Assembly: GCF_045062745.1 (NCBI RefSeq) | Contig: NZ_JBJGED010000056.1 | Coordinates: forward strand, 1-14,696 | Direction: 5' to 3' | DNA from: Paenibacillus_AA sp045062745 | GTDB lineage: Bacteria; Bacillota; Bacilli; Paenibacillales; NBRC-103111 | Length of the DNA stretch: 14,696 nucleotides | Shown: piece by piece, positions 6,324 through 13,171 of the stretch | Layout of the letters: each line of letters begins with the position of its first letter | How positions within the stretch are numbered: position 1 is the first letter of the stretch | Made by a program: the position numbers and the translations under genes | Notes under the pieces: generated by a model | Databases searched by the model: none | Seen by the model: only the letters and a program-made list of their open reading frames with translations | What the model was told of the DNA's origin: nothing

Positions 6324-6390
6324 CGAAGAACAATAGCACAATATCGACAGGCTGCCGGCATTACGGCGGCCTGTTCGAACGGGCAGGATA
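6322..6390 (+). repeat. Palindromic intergenic repeat, copy 4 (stem variant)
   Basis: The stem ACAGGCTGCCG (6347-6357) pairs with CGGCGGCCTGT (6364-6374), with one T-G wobble. The left arm (ACAATAGCACAATATCGAC) and right arm (TCGAACGGGCAGGATA) align with the family, but the stem sequence differs from copies 1-3 while pairing is kept. Confidence 0.75.
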
Positions 6391-6489
6391 CTTACAATAG
6401 TCGATTTATTTTATCATGATAGATTTTTGTCCCTATTGGTATCTTTATTAGTGGAACGAGTCTACTTAGGGAGGATGATAAATGAAACA

Positions 6490-6858
6490 ATGGTTCAATC
6501 TGTAATCGAGAATCGAGTCGCCGTAGTGTGTATCCGTGTTGATAACTATCCGAATGTAGAGCCCTTCTATAAGGATTTTCTCCGGCTGCCTCGTGCCAGG
6601 GGAAACGGTTCATGTACCGGCTACTTCGATATGCAGAGAACTGGGATTCTCATCGTTCAGGATGATCAAAAATAATCTGAATCAAAGGAAAATAAATACG
6701 CGATCGCCGCCAAGGAAATCGATACTGCATATGCAATTTTGAGGGATACAGGTGTTACCGTAAGCGACATTGTGACCCACGGCAATGGACATCGACAATT
6801 CAATATCACCGATCCTGAGGGAATATCTTGACTCTCATTAAATCTGGACAGAGAGCAG
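6490..6858 (+). pseudogene. VOC family protein, interrupted by two in-frame stops
   Basis: Reading in one frame from ATG 6490 gives a VOC-type protein: VAVVCIRVDNYPNVEPFYKDFL (first beta-alpha-beta unit), TGYFDMQRTGILIVQD, then a TAA at 6673-6675. The same frame continues with KYAIAAKEIDTAYAILRDTGV and HRQFNITDPEGIS up to a TGA at 6829-6831, followed by LSLNLD. The DPEGxxLSL ending is typical of the family, so both stops are nonsense mutations within one former gene of about 120 codons. The ribosome binding site AGGGAGGA (6468-6475) is better spaced to an ATG at 6482, which leads to an early stop, suggesting a third lesion at the start. The old frame reads on into the leader of the next gene, by chance. 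Confidence 0.75.
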
Positions 6859-6915
6859 TTCTTATCGAAAAATGTGTGCTTACTTTCCAAAATAAAAATC
6901 AAAGGAGTTCAGGCT

Positions 6916-7434
6916 ATGAATTGGCGGATTGAAGAAAGAGAAGCGTTTGAAGTTTTTGGTATTGAACGAAATTTCAGACTCGATGAAACCGAGAAAATTC
7001 CGGTTTTTTGGGATGAGTGCCGTCAAAACGGCAACTACGAAAAATTATTTGACGCTGCAGGAGGAGCGCGTTACCCAGATGGTCGTGGTCTTCCACTCGA
7101 GGATGGAAGCTTTGTGATAAATGCGGTATGTGGTTATTCAGATCTGGGCGACAATATCTACCCCTACTTGATTTGCGCACTGAAAAAGACGGACAATAAT
7201 ACAACAGGTTTTAAAGTCGTGCAGATTCCGAAAACCACCTGGGCAGTATTTAGAAGTGAAAAAACAGACCAGATAGGTGCGGAAATTCCCATTCTATTCA
7301 AACAAGCAAATAGCGAATGGCTCCCATCCTCCGATTATGACCATGCAATCGGGCCAAATATGGAAATTTACTATACTGCACCTGATGGTAAATACTTTGA
7401 GGAATTATGGATTCCGGTGAAGAAAGCATTATAG
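6916..7434 (+). CDS. GyrI-like/AraC effector-binding domain protein
   Basis: A 172-residue protein consisting of a complete GyrI-like effector-binding domain. It opens with WRIEEREAFEVFGIERNF, has the helix EKIPVFWDECRQNGNYEKLFDA, the conserved VNAVCGYSD strand, the core FKVVQIPKTTWAVFRSE, a segment NSEWLPSSDYDHAIGPNMEIY, and closes with FEELWIPVKKAL. The last part matches the domain attached to many AraC-family regulators, but there is no helix-turn-helix, so it is a free ligand-binding or ligand-modifying module. ATG 6916 is chosen because AAAGGAG lies at 6901-6907; the upstream GTG at 6874 has no such site and lies in the tail of the VOC pseudogene. A strong hairpin follows 18 bases after the stop. 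It resembles the proteins at 2648 and 3419 in fold, but is longer and not a close copy. Confidence 0.85.
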   Translation: MNWRIEEREAFEVFGIERNFRLDETEKIPVFWDECRQNGNYEKLFDAAGGARYPDGRGLPLEDGSFVINAVCGYSDLGDNIYPYLICALKKTDNNTTGFKVVQIPKTTWAVFRSEKTDQIGAEIPILFKQANSEWLPSSDYDHAIGPNMEIYYTAPDGKYFEELWIPVKKAL

Positions 7435-7452
7435 AGCAATTACATTTGATTG

Positions 7453-7486
7453 TTTACTATAGTGGACAGTGAACCAGTATAGTAAA
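7453..7486. other. Strong hairpin after the GyrI-like gene
   Basis: TTTACTATA (7453-7461) pairs perfectly with TATAGTAAA (7478-7486), and after one mismatch TGG pairs with CCA inside. There is no T run on either side, so it is not a classical terminator. It may protect the mRNA end or be an operator. Confidence 0.5.
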
Positions 7487-7563
7487 AGGAATAACAAAAA
7501 AACATTTCCTTGAATACAAGTTAAAATAACGTCGATGCAATCCACCGGGTATCGAGGAGATTA

Positions 7564-7592
7564 TACGGCGGCCTGTTCAACTAACGGCCAGC
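7564..7592 (+). repeat. Palindromic repeat, right half only (copy 5)
   Basis: ACGGCGGCCTGTTC (7565-7578) is identical to the right half of the stem of copy 4 and is followed by AACTAACGGCCAGC, the family's right arm. The left half of the stem is absent. Confidence 0.6.
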
Positions 7593-7671
7593 TTAGTAGA
7601 AGCAAAGAAGGGCTAAGCTGATTTACTAACAATAAAAGCATATTCCATAAATTAGGGGTGCGGTTGATTTT

Positions 7672-8211
7672 ATGAAAGCGGATGCAATTGAAATTATTGA
7701 TGTCCCTGTATTACAATTTATCATTTTTCAGGGAAAATCTAGCTTGGATTGGACTGGATTACCGGAGCAGGGAGGCTGGGTCATATCAAAAATCGTAAAC
7801 CAGATTAAGAGGATAACGAAAGAGACGCTTGGGTATCAGTTTAAGTTGATGCCTGCTGAATACATTTGGCACAAGAAGCATGATGATGGGCAATGGTCTT
7901 TTACACAATTCATGCAGGTCCCCGATATTGTTACATATGACATGTATGATAAAGCTAAATCACTTGTGGATAAGCGATATATAGATCAACTGGTTCCAGT
8001 AACCAGATTCATCAGTGAGAAGCAAGGACTCTGCGCGCAAAAACTTCATCGTGGACATCATTATGAGTGTCATCTAACTTTTGATGAAATTGTCGAATAT
8101 ATAAATCAAAAAGGATACAAAATCAGAGGCGAACGACGCGAGATTCTCGTCAATTGGTGTAGCCCCATCTCCGACAGGTGGTCGACAATTGTGCGAGTAC
8201 CTATTGAGTGA
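7672..8211 (+). CDS. GyrI-like small-molecule-binding protein (long SbmC-like type)
   Basis: A 179-residue protein of the second type of GyrI-like proteins. IEIIDVPVLQFIIFQGKSSLDW is the first strand of the fold (usually V..P...F....G.G.P), then YQFKLMPAEYIWHKK, WSFTQFMQVPDIVTYDMYDKA, and the best mark LCAQKLHRGHHYECHLTFDEI, which corresponds to the family pattern LcvQilH.GpY..E..t...l. The protein ends EYINQKGYKIRGERREILV, equivalent to the usual 'GY...GkHHEIYL' strand. The tyrosine and glutamate in HYE match positions lining the ligand pocket of this family. Some relatives hydrolyse or sequester DNA-alkylating natural products; whether this one does is unknown. The putative ribosome binding site AGGGGTG is 12 or so bases from ATG 7672, longer than ideal. 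It is monocistronic, followed by repeat copy 6. Confidence 0.8.
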   Translation: MKADAIEIIDVPVLQFIIFQGKSSLDWTGLPEQGGWVISKIVNQIKRITKETLGYQFKLMPAEYIWHKKHDDGQWSFTQFMQVPDIVTYDMYDKAKSLVDKRYIDQLVPVTRFISEKQGLCAQKLHRGHHYECHLTFDEIVEYINQKGYKIRGERREILVNWCSPISDRWSTIVRVPIE

Positions 8212-8260
8212 TCTATTCGTTCTTGTCTCAAATCGCGGAAAAGAATAGGCAGTTACGCTC

Positions 8261-8347
8261 TAACGGGGGCGATAGTTCAATCATGACATGACGGCGGCCG
8301 GCCCAAAGATCGGCTGCCGTTTCCTGTTGAAGTAAACGGGCAGGATA
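8261..8347 (+). repeat. Palindromic intergenic repeat, copy 6 (complete)
   Basis: This is a full unit. The left arm is TAACGGGGGCGATAGTTCAA then TCATGACATG, the stem ACGGCGGCCG (8291-8300) pairs with CGGCTGCCGT (8311-8320) with one G-T wobble, and the right arm is TTCCTGTTGAAGTAAACGGG then CAGGATA. It starts 49 bases after the stop of the GyrI-like gene. Confidence 0.88.
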
Positions 8348-8392
8348 GTGTGGTCTATTGTGGAATATTTTAGTGGTTGTGATGATTACTAA

Positions 8393-8527
8393 TGTGGGTG
8401 GGATGACACGTATGCAGCTTCGAGCCCTGGATCCCTCCTGTTGCAGCACGTTAAGCTTTCAGATGCCACTTCTGAAGAGGAGAAAGCTATATTGTTGGAT
8501 GAAATAAGAAGGAAAATCTTTAACTAG
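8393..8527 (+). pseudogene. 3' end of a lost gene just upstream of the 8540 gene
   Basis: After a TAA at 8390-8392, a 44-codon frame without a start codon reads like the end of a real protein. It contains AASSPGSLLLQHVKLSDA and then an acidic-basic amphipathic helix EEEKAILLDEIRRKIFN before TAG 8525-8527. The stop overlaps the ribosome binding site region of the next gene, 12 bases before its ATG, so the lost gene and the 8540 gene were probably once an operon. I do not recognise the family. Repeat copy 6 ends 46 bases upstream and marks the zone of truncation. Confidence 0.45.
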
Positions 8528-8539
8528 TGAGGGTAGAAT

Positions 8540-9154
8540 ATGGACTATGTTACGCACTATTTCAGAAAAGGAGCATTACCTTTTCAAAGTTTATCCGCAC
8601 TGTCTGAATCAGAGGCTCTAAAAATAATGGAGAATCTTTCAGGTGATTCACCTTTGGTTTCAAGATTTAAGCAGCCGAAGAAGTACATGGAAGATAGACT
8701 AGAAACAGAGGAATGGTTAAGGAATAGTTTTATTAAAAAAGGAGGTCAACCAGAAGCCGAATATCCCTTTTATACACTCCTGGGAACTTCAGATATCGTA
8801 GAAGAACATGCAGGATCCCAATATGACAAGATTAGTATACCGATATCAATTTTTGATGAGCATGATATTACTTTCACGTATCCAGATAGTATGGTATCCT
8901 ATGGGACTTGGAAGTATAAACCTACCGAACATTATCAAGCTGAATATCACGGACGTGTTTTTACACTTTCTGAAGCCAGAGTACTCTTAATAAGTAATGT
9001 AACAGAACTGCTTGGAAAGAAATGGACTTTTTCAGAACAAACATTACCTTATATTGAAGCTCAGATATGGAACCATAAGAAAGTTTTAACTTATATCGGA
9101 AATCGACTTATCGTTGAACTATCGAGGAACGATAGCATTCCTGTAGAGCGTTAA
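8540..9154 (+). CDS. Conserved hypothetical protein of Bacillales
   Basis: A 204-residue, charged, soluble protein without signal peptide or membrane segment. It has a distinctive series of motifs that I associate with an uncharacterised Bacillus/Paenibacillus family: YFRKGALPFQSLSALSESEA near the N-terminus, SRFKQPKKYMEDRLETEEWL, KKGGQPEAEYPFYTLLGTS, ISIPISIFDEHDITFTYPDS, and YQAEYHGRVFTLSEARVLL. The 'P-D-S-M' strand and the polyproline-free layout suggest one alpha/beta domain with a C-terminal helix. No catalytic signature is recognisable. The ribosome binding site is GTGAGGG at 8527-8533. The preceding gene tail ends within that site, pointing to a former two-gene operon whose first gene is mostly gone. 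The IS110-family element begins within 40 bases of the stop, so any native downstream partner has been displaced. Confidence 0.7.
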   Translation: MDYVTHYFRKGALPFQSLSALSESEALKIMENLSGDSPLVSRFKQPKKYMEDRLETEEWLRNSFIKKGGQPEAEYPFYTLLGTSDIVEEHAGSQYDKISIPISIFDEHDITFTYPDSMVSYGTWKYKPTEHYQAEYHGRVFTLSEARVLLISNVTELLGKKWTFSEQTLPYIEAQIWNHKKVLTYIGNRLIVELSRNDSIPVER

Positions 9155-9175
9155 TTTTGAGCTTTGCAAAAAAAT

Positions 9176-9246
9176 GAGCGCCTCGGTACGATGGGAGTAC
9201 GCAACGGGTCATAGCCCTTAAAATCCCATCATCTAGGAGGACGCTC
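9176..9246 (+). promoter_or_regulatory. Nested hairpin that hides the transposase ribosome binding site
   Basis: GAGCGCCTC (9176-9184) pairs with GAGG-A-CGCTC (9237-9246, one bulged A). Inside it GATGGGA (9190-9196) pairs with TCCCATC (9224-9230), and GGG (9206-9208) with CCC (9215-9217). GAGG is part of the AGGAGG ribosome binding site for the ATG at 9251. Read-through RNA would fold the site away, as many insertion sequences do to limit transposase synthesis. Confidence 0.6.
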
Positions 9247-9250
9247 TACT

Positions 9251-10522
9251 ATGAAGTTTAAAGCGCAGAACAAACAAAATCAACTCATTGAAAAAATTAC
9301 CGCTCAGCATCTTGTCGTGGGGATCGACATCGCCCAGCAATTTCATGTCGCACGTGCAGTTAACTTCCGTGGAATCGTAGTCGGTAATCCCATATCCTTC
9401 TCGAATGATGAAGAAGGATTTCAAAATCTTCTACGGTGGATTCATTCACTTCAAGCAGCTCATAGTCTTAGCTTGGCAATTGTGGGCATGGAACCTACCG
9501 GTCATTACTGGCTTAACCTCTCTAAATGGCTCTCCGAGCGTCGATACGAGGTTGTCCTCGTCAATCCTCATCTCGTGAAAAAGAATAAGGAAAACCGTGA
9601 CAACAGGCCATCTAAGAGCGACAAAAAGGATGCTCTCGTTATTGCCGACATGGTTAAGAACGGCTACTACTCGTTCACTCGCAACACACCTGAAGCCTTT
9701 CAAGAGCTTCGAGTCTTTCTCTCGAATCGGGACTCTGTTGTGACGAGACTCGTTAGTGCAAAGAATCAAATCCACCGTTGGGTTGACGTTGTGTTCCCTG
9801 AGTTGCGACAAGTCTTTAAAAACCTTATGTGCAAAGGCTCATTAGCCACATTACGGCTTTTCTCAACACCTGAAGAACTGGGGAAATTAGAGCCACAAGA
9901 CGTGGTACTCAGTTGGAAGTCCCTAATGAAGCGTCAACCTGGTGAAAGAAAGGCTCGAACTCTTATTGCTCTTGCCAGGCATTCTGTTGGCTCTAAACAA
10001 GCTACAAATGCGTACAAGCTTCATTTAAAGCAGCTTCTCGCTGAATACGATCTTGCTTGCCAGCAGCTGAAAGTAGTAGAGACAGAGATTATTGCTGTAT
10101 TAGACCGCATTCCGTTTGCTAAATCTATGCTTGCTGTAAAAGGGATTAACGCCATTTCATTAGCTGGAATTCTTGGTGAGGCAGGGGATTTAAGCGGCTT
10201 TGTACACGGCAATGCATTACTTCGGCATGCTGGCCTCAACCTCGCTGAAGCAAGCTCTGGCAAATGGACAGGGCAGATGAAAATTAGTAAACGCGGACGA
10301 TCTCGCCTTCGGCGTTTCATCTTCATGATGACGATGAGTTTGGTGGGGAACAATCCAGAATTCAAAGCTATGCATGCGTACAATGTACAGGTGAAAAAAA
10401 TGAAGAAAATGAGGTCTCTTATGAAACTGTGCGGTAAATTAGCTCGTATACTCGTTGGAATGGCTCGCGGCAACGAAGTCTACAATCCTCATAAAACGAT
10501 GCCACTTCAGCTAGCAGCTTAA
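9251..10522 (+). CDS. IS110-family transposase (DEDD recombinase)
   Basis: A 423-residue transposase with the two domains of the family. The N-terminal RuvC-like DEDD domain shows VGIDIA (Asp26), VGMEPTGHYW (Glu81) and SDKKDA (Asp124, Asp127). The C-terminal Tnp_20 domain shows VKGINAISLAGILGEAGD, NALLRHAGLNLAEASSGKW with the candidate nucleophilic serine (Ser335 or Ser336), and KRGRSRLRRFIF. A coiled-coil region lies between the two domains. The length is normal, with no frameshift, so it is probably active. AGGAGG at 9235-9240 fixes the start, and that site is paired in the nested hairpin at 9176-9246. IS110-family enzymes are guided by a bridge RNA encoded in the element's own non-coding end; here the longer 3' region is the likely source. 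Confidence 0.95.
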   Translation: MKFKAQNKQNQLIEKITAQHLVVGIDIAQQFHVARAVNFRGIVVGNPISFSNDEEGFQNLLRWIHSLQAAHSLSLAIVGMEPTGHYWLNLSKWLSERRYEVVLVNPHLVKKNKENRDNRPSKSDKKDALVIADMVKNGYYSFTRNTPEAFQELRVFLSNRDSVVTRLVSAKNQIHRWVDVVFPELRQVFKNLMCKGSLATLRLFSTPEELGKLEPQDVVLSWKSLMKRQPGERKARTLIALARHSVGSKQATNAYKLHLKQLLAEYDLACQQLKVVETEIIAVLDRIPFAKSMLAVKGINAISLAGILGEAGDLSGFVHGNALLRHAGLNLAEASSGKWTGQMKISKRGRSRLRRFIFMMTMSLVGNNPEFKAMHAYNVQVKKMKKMRSLMKLCGKLARILVGMARGNEVYNPHKTMPLQLAA

Positions 10523-10680
10523 AGTAATATCCAACCGTTTCGTCGTACAAATTTTGGCTTATTCGCGGGATTTCAAAAGAAAGCACGGAATACCGGATTC
10601 GATTGAACCAAAGGGCAAAGACCCGTAACGATAGCAAGACCGGCCTCCACCCCTTGGACAGGCGTAACGAAGGAATGAGA
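10523..10680 (+). ncRNA. Candidate bridge-RNA region of the IS110 element
   Basis: About 160 non-coding bases lie between the transposase stop and the right inverted repeat. They include hairpin-forming GGGCAAAGACCC at 10613-10624 and the paired segments CCGG/CCGG and CCTTGG. In IS1111-group elements the guide RNA is encoded on the 3' side, as far as I know. I cannot define loops or boundaries without aligning related elements. Confidence 0.35.
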
Positions 10681-10708
10681 GGGCAAAGACCCGTTGAGAC
10701 ATGGGAGT

Positions 10709-10848
10709 GAAAACCTCCAGGGGCGGCGTGGAGAAGCGTGCAGTATATGGAAGGATATGGGGTTTTGAATCTCCCCTCTATTTCCTCACGCCTTCATGTT
10801 GTCCCGGTCCTCAACTAGGGCTGCTTTAATAATCATCCGTTAATCTGG
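10709..10848 (+). other. Structured non-coding segment next to the IS right end
   Basis: GGCGTG (10725-10730) can pair with CACGCC (10787-10792), enclosing GGGG (10759-10762) with CCCC (10772-10775) and flanking GGA/TCC. It contains no gene. It could be the outermost part of the IS110 element, including guide-RNA sequence, or the displaced target. Confidence 0.3.
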
Positions 10849-10907
10849 CAAGGGCGAAATCCTGCGGATAAGCGAGCATTTGTGAGAAAACTGAATCGTA
10901 CTGAGGG
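10849..10907 (+). repeat. Dispersed repeat B, copy 2
   Basis: It matches 7-67 with shared blocks GGGCG, AATCCTGCG, GCGAGCAT, GTGAGAAAA and GAGGGA. It joins directly to palindromic repeat copy 7. Confidence 0.6.
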
Positions 10908-10977
10908 AGTTCAATCACCAAATGACGGCAGCCGGAACTCAATCGGCTGCCGTTGTTGCTGAGGTAAACGGGCAGTA
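10905..10977 (+). repeat. Palindromic intergenic repeat, copy 7
   Basis: The left arm is GGGAGTTCAATCACCAAATG, the stem ACGGCAGCCG (10925-10934) pairs perfectly with CGGCTGCCGT (10944-10953), and the right arm is TGTTGCTGAGGTAAACGGGC then AGTAT. Confidence 0.85.
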
Positions 10978-11031
10978 TTACTCTGCCCCCCTTACTCGGA
11001 GTATTTTTACTGCTCCCACACTTCCTCTTTC

Positions 11032-11040
11032 TGGTAAAAT
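11032..11040 (+). promoter_or_regulatory. Possible extended -10 for the S9 peptidase gene
   Basis: TGGTAAAAT lies 77 bases before the start codon and would serve as an extended -10. No good -35 is present at 16-18 bases. Confidence 0.3.
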
Positions 11041-11116
11041 AGTTTAATCTGATAGAAGACAACAAGATACCTACCGGATGGAGACCATCTATTTTACTCC
11101 AAAGGAGATGTTGTCC

Positions 11117-12961
11117 ATGAGCAATTCCGCATCGGCAGTCCGGTTGATCCCGAGAGAAATCCTTTTCGGCAACCCGGACAAAACGCAAGCGCGGCTATCT
11201 CCGGATGGCGAGTACATTTCGTATTTGGCTCCAGATGAGGGCGTTCTCAACATCTGGGTCGGTCGTGCCGGAGAGCACACGTCAGAGCCTATTACTCATG
11301 ACCGCGATCGAGGCATCCGCTGGTATTTCTGGGGGTACGACAACAAGCATATCCTCTACGGGCAGGATGCTGGAGGCAACGAAAACTGGCGGCTCTATTC
11401 TGTCAATCTGGAGAACAAGGAAGTCAGGGACCTGACACCGTTCGAGAATGTGCAGGCGCAAGTCATCAAAACCAGCAAGGATCATCCGGACGAGGTCCTC
11501 GTCGCGCTGAATAAGGAGAATGTAGCCGCGCATGACGTCTATCGCCTTACCATTGCAACTGGAGAGCTATCGCTTGTCGCCAAAAACCCCGGTAACATCC
11601 TCGGCTGGGTGGTTGACGCCGATCTACATGTGCGGGGGGCCGGCGCCGCCACGCCGGACGGCGGGGCTGACCTGCTGGTCCGCGACGACGAGGGCTCCGA
11701 TTGGAAAACGATTGTGTCCTGGAACAGCGAGGACGCCATGTCTAGCCGTCCAATCGGTTTCACCAAAGACGGCAAGGAGCTGTTCGTCATCGATTCGCGA
11801 AATACGAACTCGGGCCGTCTGGTCCGGATGAATGCCCAAGAAGGGACATACCGTGTAGTAGCGGAGGACCCGCAATACGATGTCGGAGAAGTCATGCTCG
11901 ATCCCGATACGTATGAGGTTCAAGCTGTTGCGTTCGTCAGGGAGCGAAAACAATGGGCGGTGCTGGATGCGGCGGTGGAAGAGGATTTTGCAGCGATTCG
12001 CAGTCTGCATGACGGAGACTTCCAGATCAGCAGCCGTGATCTCGAAGACCGCAAGTGGCTGATCACATTCCAATCCGACAGGGAGCCGTCCGCTTACTAC
12101 ACCTACGATAGGCAAGCCCGCGTAGGAACGTTCCTGTTTCATGCCAATCCGGTTCTGGCTGAGTACGAACTGGCGGCGATGGAGGCGGTATCTTTTACAT
12201 CGCGCGACGGCCTGACGATTCACGGCTACATCACGTTTCCGCTGGGACAGCGGGAGGACGTATCGATGGTACTGAACGTACACGGCGGACCGTGGGGGAG
12301 AGACCACTGGGGCTTTCATTCCGTGCATCAGTGGCTGGCGAACCGGGGCTATGCCTGCCTGTCTGTCAACTTCAGGGGCTCGACTGGATACGGGAAAGAT
12401 TTTCTCAACGCAGGCAATAAGGAGTGGGCGGGCGCCATGCATAACGACCTCGTCGACGCCGTGGAATGGGCGGTGCAGATGGGTTATGCGAACCCGGACC
12501 GAGTGGCGATATACGGTGGGTCGTACGGCGGCTTCGCGGCATTGGTCGGCGCGACGTTCACCCCGGACTTGTTCTGTTGCGCAGTGGATATTGTCGGCCC
12601 AAGCAACTTGGTCACGCTGATCCGCTCCGTTCCACCGTATTGGGCGCCAATGCTTGCCATGCTTCACAAAAGGGTCGGCAATCCCGATCTTGAGGAAGAG
12701 TTCCTCAAATCCCGGTCCCCGTTGTTTAAAGTCGATGCGATCAAAATTCCGCTGCTGATCGCTCAGGGCGCCAACGACCCGCGAGTTAAGCAAGCCGAAT
12801 CGGAGCAGATCGTCGATGCGGTCAGAGAGAGGGGACTGGACTACGAGTATTTGCTCTTCCCGGACGAAGGGCACGGCTTCGCCAAGCCGGAGAACCGACT
12901 GAAGTTCTATGAGACAGCCGAGAAGTTTCTCGCCAAGCACTTGGCCGGGCGAAACGAATAA
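11117..12961 (+). CDS. S9-family peptidase (acylaminoacyl-peptidase/dipeptidyl-peptidase type)
   Basis: A 614-residue cytoplasmic serine peptidase (no signal peptide) of the prolyl oligopeptidase clan, which removes acylated or unmodified residues from small peptides. Residues about 10-340 form a beta-propeller with repeated strands (LSPDGEYISYLAPDEG, YDNKHILYGQDAGGNENWRL, DVYRLTIATGELSLV). Residues about 350-614 form the alpha/beta-hydrolase domain. HGGPWGRDHWGF (His389 onward) is the oxyanion-hole segment, GGSYGGF carries the nucleophile Ser469, GANDPRV carries Asp554, and DEGHGF carries His586, so the triad is complete. The start at 11117 is supported by AAAGGAG nine bases upstream; the ATG at 11078 lacks a site. 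G+C content and codon use are high and unlike the accessory genes to the left, which suggests resident chromosome. It is monocistronic, with a long hairpin 60 bases past the stop. Confidence 0.93.
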   Translation: MSNSASAVRLIPREILFGNPDKTQARLSPDGEYISYLAPDEGVLNIWVGRAGEHTSEPITHDRDRGIRWYFWGYDNKHILYGQDAGGNENWRLYSVNLENKEVRDLTPFENVQAQVIKTSKDHPDEVLVALNKENVAAHDVYRLTIATGELSLVAKNPGNILGWVVDADLHVRGAGAATPDGGADLLVRDDEGSDWKTIVSWNSEDAMSSRPIGFTKDGKELFVIDSRNTNSGRLVRMNAQEGTYRVVAEDPQYDVGEVMLDPDTYEVQAVAFVRERKQWAVLDAAVEEDFAAIRSLHDGDFQISSRDLEDRKWLITFQSDREPSAYYTYDRQARVGTFLFHANPVLAEYELAAMEAVSFTSRDGLTIHGYITFPLGQREDVSMVLNVHGGPWGRDHWGFHSVHQWLANRGYACLSVNFRGSTGYGKDFLNAGNKEWAGAMHNDLVDAVEWAVQMGYANPDRVAIYGGSYGGFAALVGATFTPDLFCCAVDIVGPSNLVTLIRSVPPYWAPMLAMLHKRVGNPDLEEEFLKSRSPLFKVDAIKIPLLIAQGANDPRVKQAESEQIVDAVRERGLDYEYLLFPDEGHGFAKPENRLKFYETAEKFLAKHLAGRNE

Positions 12962-13023
12962 TCGATTTATTATGCTTGGAGGGTCGACCGAGTCAAGTTC
13001 GTGTATATTGCGGGCTTTCAGTT

Positions 13024-13071
13024 ATCGGACAATGTTCTTGTCAATTGGAGATGTCAAGAAACTTGTCCGAT
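13024..13071. other. Long interrupted hairpin after the S9 peptidase gene
   Basis: ATCGGACAA (13024-13032) pairs perfectly with TTGTCCGAT (13063-13071). After a two-base internal loop TTCTTG (13035-13040) pairs with CAAGAA (13055-13060). With no T run, it is either a processing or stabilising structure at the mRNA end, or a remnant of a mobile element's inverted ends. Confidence 0.55.
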
Positions 13072-13171
13072 TGCCACGGAATGTGGATAACCAGTCTTGC
13101 CACGTGGCTGTGACCAAGGAAACGCCGCCCCGACACGACGTGCGGTGTCAGATGAAAAAGCATCGATTCTT

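Larger units (their letters stand above)
9191..10708 (+). mobile_element. IS110-family insertion sequence (IS1111-like layout)
   Basis: The element carries one transposase gene. CAACGGGTCATAGCCCT (9202-9218) is the inverted match, 15 of 17 bases, of AGGGCAAAGACCCGTTG (10680-10696). A second copy of AGGGCAAAGACCCGT stands at 10612-10626. Outside the inverted pair, ATGGGAGT is directly repeated at 9191-9198 and 10701-10708. Subterminal inverted repeats and a longer non-coding region after the gene than before it are features of the IS1111 subgroup. The exact ends are uncertain: the ribosome-binding-site hairpin reaches to 9176, and a structured segment continues to 10792 on the right, so the true element could be somewhat larger. 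Confidence 0.65.

Noticed and set aside
10021..10473. Leftward open frame of 150 codons opposite the transposase
   Set aside because: Antisense to the conserved C-terminal transposase domain and without family features.
10826..11188. Leftward open frame of 120 codons upstream of the S9 peptidase gene
   Set aside because: It is composed largely of dispersed repeat B and palindromic repeat copy 7 read as codons, and overlaps the start of the peptidase gene.
11624..12940. Long leftward open frame of 438 codons opposite the S9 peptidase gene
   Set aside because: It lies wholly antisense to a well-supported peptidase with a complete catalytic triad; high G+C content produces such frames, and its sequence matches no family I know.
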